From Dactylis glomerata (taxonomy: Eukaryota; Streptophyta; Magnoliopsida; Poales; Poaceae): 64,000 nucleotides of DNA. Position numbers and translations under genes: made by a program. Below are positions 56,984 to 64,000 of the stretch, piece after piece. The DNA lies in assembly GCA_007115705.1 (NCBI GenBank), contig QXEO01000152.1, forward strand, positions 3,537,046 through 3,601,045. The letters are read 5' to 3'. The notes beneath the pieces are model-generated. The model did no database searches and was not told the origin of the DNA. It saw nothing but the letters and a program-made list of their open reading frames with translations. Every line of letters starts with the position of its first letter. Position 1 is the stretch's first letter.

Positions 56984-58619
56984 TGATACGTCTCCAACGT
57001 ATCTATAATTTTTTATGCTCCGTGCTTGTTTTTACACCATTTGCCTACTGTTTCGTTACACTTCGTGGCACTTTTATGCATTTTCTGGAACTAACCTACT
57101 AACAAGTCGCCACAGTGCCAGTTCCCTGTTTTCTGCTGTTTTTGTGTTTCGGAAGTGCTACACAGGAAATATTCTTGGAATTGGACGAAACAAGTTCCTG
57201 AAGTCTTATTTTCCCCGGAAGCTTCCAGTGATCCGAAGAGGAGACGGAGAGGGGCCACAGGCCACCCTCACACAAGGGTGGGGCGGCCCAGCCCCTGGCC
57301 GCACCCCCTATCTGTGAGGATGCCTAGGTCCACTTCTGACGATGCCCCTTCGCCTATAAAGACCCCCCGACAGAAAAAAACCTAAGTACCCGATCAATTT
57401 TCCAGAAACACATCGCGATCCACCGCCGTCGTCGACCTGAGATCGGGAGGGTCCAGAAGCTCTTCCTGGCACCCTGCCGGAGAGGGAAATCGCCACCGGA
57501 GGCCTTCTTCATCGCCATGCTTGCCTTCGGAGCGATGAGTGAGTAGAATACCTTGGACTATGGGTCCATAGCAGTAGCTAGATGGTTGTCTCCTCCACCA
57601 TGTGCTTCATGTTTAGATCTCATGAGCTGCCCTACATGATTGAGATCACCGTTATGTAATTCTACATGTTTGGTTTGTTGGGATCCGATGAATATTGGTG
57701 TTATGATTGAGTTGCGATACTGAAATTTATCTTATGTTATCTCTATGTTGTTTATGATCTTGCATGCTCTCTGTTGTTAGTAGCTATCTTGGCCGAGTAG
57801 TTGCTAGTGACTCCAAGAGGGGGTATTTATGCTCGATAGTGGGTTCATGCCTCTATTTAACCTGGGGGAGTGACAGAAACCTCTAATGTTGCAGATGTGC
57901 TGTTGCTACTAGGGAGAAAACAACATTCATATGATCAAGGGCATATGCTTTGTTTACATTACACACTTTGCTTAATGCAATTATCTGTTGTTCGCAACTT
58001 AATACTCATGGGGTGTTCGGATGATATCCCCGAGAGTGGATTATTAGTCATAGATGCAGTTGGATGGCGGTCTATGTATTTTGTTGTATTGCCCAGAGTA
58101 AATCGCATAGTGATCTTCTTGACATATCACGTTTATCTTTATTCTATCAATTGCCCAACTGTAATTTGTTTACCCAGCATGTGTTATTTATCTATGGAGA
58201 GACACCACTAGTGAACTGTGGACCCCGGTCCTATTTCCATCATATTGCTATCACCTGTTTACTTTACTCGCACTGTTTACTTTACTCGCATACTTTCACT
58301 GCTTTCCACTCGATACGCTCATACCCTTTGTTTCAAGCAAACCGGTGAGATTGACAACCTCATCGCAAGTTGGGAACAAAGTATTTGGTTGTGTTGTGTG
58401 CAGGTTCCACGTTGCTGCTAGCAAAGCAAAGCTTGGACGAGGCGCCATATATAAATTGTCTGAAGCTGTTGCGAAGCTTGCAAGCATCACCTTCAGTCGT
58501 TTGTCTCTCCTCTCCTGAACGATAAACCTTGGTTTCTTAACTGAGGGAAAATCTTGCTGCTATATTCATCACACCTTCCTCTTGGGGTTCCCAACGGGCT
58601 GGTCATCAACCACGCATCA
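56984..58619 (+). repeat. 3' LTR of element B
   Basis: 1636 bp, TGATACGTCTC...CACGCATCA. The right outer arm of its inverted repeat is changed (CTGTGAGG, near 57312-57319), one base off pairing. Few differences from the 5' LTR are visible. Confidence 0.92.
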
Positions 58620-60441
58620 ATCGTTCATGAGAGGAAAGAGCCAAACGACTGAAGGTGATGCCCACTAGCGTGCGACAGCTCCGGACAATTTATTAGTCGC
58701 CTCGTCCAAGCTTTGCTTTGCGAGCGGCAACGTGGAGCCTGCACACAACACAACCAAATACTTTGTTCCCAACTTACGATGAGGTTGTCAATCTCACCGG
58801 TTTGCTTGAAACAAAGGGTATGAGCGTATCGAGTGGAAAGTGATAATAGTATGCGAGTAAAGTAAACAGTGCGAGTAAAGTAAACAGGTGATAGCAATAT
58901 AAAGGAAATAGGACCGAGGTCCACAGTTCACTAGTGGTGTCTCTCCACAAGATAAAATAATACATGCTGCGTAAACAAATTACAGTTGGGCAATTGATAG
59001 AATAAAGACAACGTGCATATGATGAGAGGATCACTATTAGATTTACTCTGGGCATTACAACAAGATACATAGACCGCCATCCAACTGCATCTATGACTAA
59101 TAATCCACTTGTGGCGAATCAATCTGAGAACTCCACAAGTATTAAGTTCCGAACAACAGATAATTGCATTAAGCAAAGTGTGTAATGTAAACAAAGCATA
59201 TGCCCTCGAGCATATGAATGTTGTTTTCCCCCTAGTAGCAATAGCACATCTACAATCTTAGAGGTTTCTGTCACTCCCCCAGATTAAATAGAGGCATGAA
59301 CCCACTATCGAGCATAAATACCCCCTCTTGGAGTCACTAGCAACTACTTGGCCAAGATAGCTACTAACAACGGAGAGCATGCAAGATCATAAACAACATA
59401 GAGATAACATAAGATAAATTTCAGTACATCAACTCAAGCATAACACCAATATTCATCGGATCCCAACAAACCAAACATGTAGAATTACATAACGGTGATC
59501 TCAATCATGTAGGGCAGCTCATGAGATCTAAACATGAAGCACATGGTGGAGAAGACAACCATCTAGCTACTGCTATGGACCCATAGTCCAAGGTAGACTA
59601 CTCACTCATCGCTCCGGAGGCAAGCATGGCGATGAAGAAGACCTCCGGTGGCGATTCCCCTCTCCGGCAGGGTGCCAGGAAGAGCTTCTGGACCCTCCCG
59701 ATCTTTGGGTCGACGGCGGCGGCGGATCGCGATGTGTTCTAGAAAAGTGATCGGTTCTTAGGTTTTTCCCGTCGGGGGGTGTTTATAGGCGAAGGGGCAT
59801 CGTCAGGAGTGGACCGAGGCGGCCTCACACATAGGGGGCGCGACCTACCCCTGGGCCGCGCCACCCTGGTGTGTGGGCACCTCATGGCCCCACTTCGTCT
59901 CCTCTTCAGTTCTCTGGAAGCTTCGGTGAAATTCTGGGCGACTGGCTTTGGTTTTATCCAATTCCGAGAATATTTCCTGTATAACTTTTCTGAAACACAA
60001 AAACAGCAGAAAACAGGGAACTGGCACTGTGGCGACTTGTTAGTAGGTTAGTTCCGGAAAATGCATAAAAGTGCCACGAAGTGTAACGAAACACTAAGAA
60101 AATGGTGTAAAAACAAGCATGGAGCATCAAAAATTATGGATACGTTGGAGACGTATCATGAGGCTGCCATGTGGCCCCTCTCGCCTCCTCCTTCTGGCTA
60201 CTTCAGTCTTCTGGTAAAATATAATATCCTGGTATTTTTCTGGAATTTCTTGATCTTCCGAAATATGGTGTCTTGATGGTCCTTTTTCCAGCAGAATCCT
60301 GACTCCGGCAGCAAATCCTCCAATGATCATCAAACATGTAAAAACAGAGGAAACAACATAAGTATCATCTCTAAATGTGAAATATATCAATGAATAACAG
60401 TAAATTATGATACAAAATAGTGATGAAAAATGGACGTATCA

Positions 60442-62126
60442 ACCCCCCCAAGCTTAGACCTCGCTTGTCCCCAAGCGAAAACTAAACTCGGTAAACATGA
60501 CCACAGGTTTATGGAGTGAAGTGTCGATAATCAAAATACGGACAAGAAGCATCATATTTACCAAGGCACAAATTATAATAGACAGCAACTTCCCTTTATA
60601 TGATGTAGACTTGCAATAAGTAATAGGGAATCACAAATTAAGATGCACAAGGTAAACTATAATTGGTGGTGGCAAACCTTAGTTCTTGGTCAGAGAACAA
60701 TGAACAAACTATACTTACTTTTGAACGGAGCCCTTTTAAAACAGAGCTTATGTAGCAAAAACCATATGCTCAATGAAACAAACTTTTGTATTCATACAAA
60801 GCTTTCAAAGGTACATTCCTTCCGACAAAAGCATTGTACTAACAAAATAAGTTAGCAAACATGATTAAACGGATCAACATATGAATGAGTGAAACATAAC
60901 AACTCAAATGCTTGCTTGAGATAGAAGGGAATAGGTTGACTCAACATGAAAGTAAAAGACAGGCCCTTCGCAGAGGGAAGCAGGGATTAAACATGTGCTA
61001 GAGCTTTTCATTTGTAAAACAGAGGTAAAAGTTATTTTGAGAGGTGGTTGCTTTTGTCAACAACTAGCAACGGAGTTCTTGATATCTTCCATACTAAACA
61101 AGTGAGAGCGGTTCTGAGATGTTTGATTAGTTGGCACAATTGTGCTCTTTTATAGCTTGGCACTCCTCCCCATCTTTCCTTTCTCAAACCATGGCTAACC
61201 GATTCCATCGGGTGCCAACCAACTTTCACATACCATGGAGGAGTGCCTTTTTCTTTTCTTTTTGAGATTACAATGGTCTGACCGGCTCCCTTGCAAAATT
61301 AATGATGAGCAGATGAAGCTGCCTAGTCGAGGGGTACTTAATTTAGTATGGAAGATAACAAACCCATCCACTATGTCCTCATGAGCTAAAAATAGTGGCA
61401 CAAAATGAGAAGTGTTTGATGGTTTTTGAAAGGTAGCACATGAAAATTTACTTGGAATGGCTTGAAATACCATGCATAGGAATTTATAGTGGACTCTTTG
61501 GAAGTAACTTGGTTTTTGGAGTTGGATGCACGAGAAGTATTCCCTCTCAGTACAGGTTTTTGGCTAGCAAGGCTGCGTAGCAAGCATAAGAGTTGCATGA
61601 AACAAACAAACATACATATAATAGGAACAATCATGCAAACTTCTTTGAAAGCACAATGATTTTAACTTTGAGAATAATATTACTTATAAGCCAAATATGA
61701 AGGAAAACTGAAGTGATGTAACTACAAACACTTCTTTCTTCTTTTCTACTCAAACCTCAAGGTAATGTTGCTACTGACCAAGCTAAGTTTGCCAAAACCA
61801 ACTAAATTTACTCATGCTCCCAAAGTGAAACCAATACTAATCAACAAGACTAGTCATATAAGAAACATTGCAAACTAAAATAAAGTGTGCGGAAAGTAAA
61901 CGATAAAACTTCTCATTAATATTTCATTACCGCAACTCACACCAAGGGATACATAGATAACCAACTAAGGAGGATACTTCCACACTGCAAATTATTCTAT
62001 AAGATAGCTTCTCTATTCATGATATGACTCTACTTAAAAAGTAAATGAGTAAAAGATGATGATGTGATACCACGGCACTCCCCCAAGCTTGGAACAGGCC
62101 AAGGGGATGCCAATACCGATGACGAA
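60442..62126 (-). other. Element C 3' non-coding domain
   Basis: Begins at the polypurine tract (plus strand CCCCCCCAAGCTTAG, 60444-60459). About 60960-61500 is clearly shared with A, including the stem-loop at 61159-61247. No coding frame is supported. A further AAGCTTGGGGGAG on the minus strand lies near 62080-62092. Confidence 0.75.
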
Positions 62127-62489
62127 TTACTCCTTCGGCGGTGGTGGGACCACCCTTGGGTTAATGAAATATTCCACCATCCTGCGAAGCCTGAGATTCT
62201 CTTCTTGAAGTATCTGTATCTCCTTCTTGTACTTGGTAACAAGCTCTTGATTAATCCTATGGATGATGTCCACCTCACATTCTGCCATCTTCTTATATTT
62301 AAAAACTTCTTGTTCCAGTGCTTCCATCCTGACTTTGAGACTCCCTTCTCCCTTGGAGACTTGGACATCTTTGATCTGCAACTCCCCATCTTTGAGCAAC
62401 AACTCATTCGGATGCATCTTCAGCTCCCTCATATACGGATTAATGGTATCCGCAAGAGGGTTCTCCTCAGATGGACCGGACGAAGACAT
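62127..62489 (-). CDS. Element C coiled-coil ORF in the env position
   Basis: 120 codons from the ATG at 62489, which I chose because the frame upstream to 62666 reads through a promoter-like region. It lies after integrase and before the 3' LTR, where Athila-type elements carry an extra, env-like ORF. Residues about 48-105 have heptad spacing of hydrophobic positions (SLKVRMEALEQEVFKYKKM, INQELVTKYKKEIQILQEEN), so a coiled coil is likely. The end is Pro-rich (PRVVPPPPKE). No signal peptide or membrane segment is seen, so a classical envelope protein is not supported. Function unknown; the frame is intact although the integrase is broken. Confidence 0.7.
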   Translation of the reverse strand: MSSSGPSEENPLADTINPYMRELKMHPNELLLKDGELQIKDVQVSKGEGSLKVRMEALEQEVFKYKKMAECEVDIIHRINQELVTKYKKEIQILQEENLRLRRMVEYFINPRVVPPPPKE

Positions 62490-62584
62490 TACAACTTCAA
62501 AGCTGAGAACAATCCCCTGACAGAAACAGCTCGAAACAAAACACGACGAGAAAATGATATACAGACCTCGGGGACTCCGGGGGG

Positions 62585-62709
62585 TTATATAGACGAAAAT
62601 TAAACATCGAGGCGAAATCACAGGAGGAAACTGGGATGGAAACGAGCTCCGGGGTGGTCTCACCACAGGGCGGTGCGGCCTGGGGTGGGCCCGCGCCCCT
62701 GGTGGTGAG
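62585..62709 (-). promoter_or_regulatory. Likely internal promoter of the coiled-coil ORF in element C
   Basis: On the minus strand the GC-rich inverted repeat (outer arms CTCACCAC at 62659-62666 and GTGGTGAG at 62702-62709) is followed by a TATA box (CTATATAA, 62585-62592), then about 95 bases of leader to the ATG at 62489. It is the same order as in the LTR promoters. Confidence 0.6.
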
Positions 62710-62827
62710 GAGCCACCGGACTTCGTCTCCTGCCCGTTTTCGTCTCGTGATTTTTCATATTTAATAAAAACAACAAAAATATTAATGAAAAAGTTTAACG
62801 CGAACCTTTTCTGACTAGAACTGTTAC

Positions 62828-64000
62828 CTATTCAAAAATGAACTCTGCAGGTTCCTGCATATTGTCCTGGATAAATTCTTCCAGAGAAACCGTTTGAATA
62901 ACATCAACATCTTTATTATAAGAATCTCCAGCAATATAATGTTTGAGTCTTTGCCCATTCACCACTTGTGTAGTGTCATCTTTCAACGAAGCAATCTTTA
63001 TCGCACCTGAGCGGTACACTTCCAGAATAACATATGGTCCTTCCCATTTAGAGAGTAATTTTCCTGCACAAAATCTGAGATGAGACCTATACAATAGAAC
63101 TTTCTCACCAACATGAAACTCTCTTTTAAGAATTCTCTTATCATGCCATTGCTTGACTTTCTCTTTGAAAAGTCTGGCATTCTCATAGGCTTCGTTTCTC
63201 CACTCATCTAGAGAACTCAAATCTAACAACCTTTTCTTACCGACAAGTTTAAAATCCCTATTAAGCTCTTTTCACTGTCCAAAAAGCTTTGTGTTCTAAT
63301 TCTAAAGGCAAGTGACACGCTTTTCCATAAACCATTTTGTAAGGAGACATGCCCATGGGGTTCTTATAAGAAGTTCTATAAGCCCATAAAGCATCGTTTA
63401 ACTTGCTAGCCCAGTTTTTCCAAGGTCTATTGACAGTCTTCTGCAAGATAGACTTGATCTCTCTATTTGAAAGCTCTACCTACCCACTAGTTTGGGGGTG
63501 ATAAGCAGAAGCAATTCTATGATTAACGTCGTATCTAGCAAGAGTTTTTCTAAAACCGCCATGAATAAAATGAGAACCTCCGTCAGTCATAAGATATCTA
63601 GGCACACCAAACCTAGGAAAAATAACATCCTTAAGCATTTTTAATGAGGTTTCACCATCGGCACTCTTTGTAGGTATGGCTTCTACCCACTTGGTAACAT
63701 AATCAACAGCAACAAGTATGTGAGTATAGCCTTTTGAAGGAGGAAAATGACCCATAAAGTCAAATCCCCAACAATCAAATGGTTCAATAACAAGAGTGTA
63801 ACTCATGGGCATTTCATTGCGTCTAGAAATATTACCTACTCTTTGACATTCATCGCAAGATAAAACATACCTTCTAGCATCTTTAAAGAGGGTTGGCCAA
63901 TAAAAACCTGATTGTAGAACCTTTTGCGCGGTTCTATCTCCAGCATGATGTCCTCCATAAGCGCTTCCATGGCATTTTCTCAATATTTCTTGTTGCTCAT
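62828..64000 (-). pseudogene. Athila-type integrase of element C (interrupted, runs off the window)
   Basis: The frame enters at 64000 and gives the zinc-binding region (HGSAYGGHHAGDRTAQ, CDECQR), then the core motifs GFDFMGHFPPS and MTDGGSHF. A TAG near 63478-63480 falls just before the catalytic Glu; the frame then continues to about 63261 with the Athila signature YGKACHLPLELEHKAFW. A frame change follows, and the C-terminal domain (FHVGEKVLLYRSHLRF, GKLLSKWEGPYVI) runs from 63229 to 62828. The enzyme would join element DNA into the genome; this copy is disabled. Confidence 0.9.

Larger units (their letters stand above)
51532..58619 (+). mobile_element. Complete family B non-autonomous element, TSD ATCGT
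   Basis: 5' LTR 51532-53159 (1628 bp), internal region 53160-56983, 3' LTR 56984-58619 (1636 bp), flanked by ATCGT at 51527-51531 and 58620-58624. It has a tRNA-Asp-type primer site and a polypurine tract. It encodes only gag remnants, no pol. It inserted into a solo LTR of its own family and is the youngest structure in this stack. Confidence 0.93.
51432..60158 (-). repeat. Solo LTR of family B (minus), TSD TGAGG, with nested B element
   Basis: Flanked by TGAGG at 51427-51431 and 60159-60163. Without the nested element it is about 1634 bp, ends TGATGCCGAG and ACGTATCA on the plus strand. No internal region of its own is attached, so it is a solo LTR. Confidence 0.9.
50195..60441 (-). repeat. 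3' LTR of element C, split by nested elements
   Basis: Plus-strand ends TGATGACCCACAAG and GGACGTATCA. The LTR itself is about 1515 bp in two pieces, 50195-51431 and 60164-60441. The GC-rich inverted repeat is at 51378-51431, so the family B solo LTR begins at the very end of its right arm. Confidence 0.88.
50195..64000 (-). mobile_element. Athila-lineage element C (minus), 3' LTR to integrase; continues beyond the window
   Basis: The 3' LTR (50195-60441) is split by a solo LTR. The internal region from 60442 rightwards holds a polypurine tract, a non-coding domain shared with A, a coiled-coil ORF (62127-62489) and integrase (62828-64000). Gag, RT and the 5' LTR must lie past 64000. Integrase type and the ORF after it place it in the Athila lineage. 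Confidence 0.9.

Noticed and set aside
62490..62666. N-terminal extension of the coiled-coil ORF to an ATG at 62666
   Set aside because: The extension overlaps the TATA box and GC-rich inverted repeat and its residues look random; the ATG at 62489 is preferred.

Overview
The window is plant nuclear DNA, most likely from a pooid grass. The evidence is one intron-rich host gene with GT-AG introns, surrounded by nested Ty3/gypsy LTR retrotransposons. Several of these have LTRs that begin TGATACGTCTC and primer-binding sites complementary to tRNA-Asp, as in grass Athila-lineage families. There are no bacterial-style operons, no rRNA or tRNA genes and no CRISPR array.

Layout. (1) 1-7764, minus strand: most of a Tat-lineage gypsy element (Tat-I). 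It has a 5' LTR, broken gag and protease, RT, RNase H plus a second archaeal-type RNase H, and an intact integrase frame. Between integrase and the missing 3' LTR, on the opposite strand, is a 190-codon ORF with two AT-hooks and a B3-like DNA-binding domain, with its own plant-type promoter. (2) 8548-15250, minus: the only host gene I can support, an 11-exon, 774-residue hnRNP-Q/SYNCRIP-like protein with three RRMs. (3) 15251-17101: its upstream region and an unclassified GC-rich block. (4) 17102-45495: a chromovirus pol remnant opened by later insertions. A non-autonomous Athila-like element A(+) (36734-43927, TSD CGGAT) sits in its RNase H region and a Helitron (44160-44539) sits just before its integrase. 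A second Tat-type element (Tat-II) entered the A(+) 5' LTR (TSD ATAGG). A minus-strand copy of A entered Tat-II and is now a tandem array LTR-internal-LTR-internal-LTR plus a truncated internal region (21751-35785). A segment of about 18.7 kb was then duplicated in tandem: 17117-19584 recurs at 35802-38271, with a templated filler at the joint, and in the right copy Tat-II is reduced to a solo LTR. (5) 45496-46438: unclassified repeat DNA. (6) 46439-64000: element D (minus), interrupted by element C (minus, Athila-type integrase and a coiled-coil env-position ORF, running off the window). The C 3' LTR holds a solo LTR of family B (TSD TGAGG), and that solo LTR holds a complete B element (51532-58619, TSD ATCGT).

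How the parts relate. A and B encode no pol but share tRNA-Asp primer sites, polypurine-tract sequences and 3' non-coding blocks with C and D, so C-like relatives are the likely source of enzymes for their movement. Three features stand out. The first is the antisense AT-hook/B3 gene in Tat-I. The second is a GC-rich two-arm inverted repeat placed upstream of the TATA box in the A, B and C LTRs, seen again upstream of the internal promoter of C's coiled-coil ORF. The third is the conserved, non-gag, membrane-type ORF of the A family.
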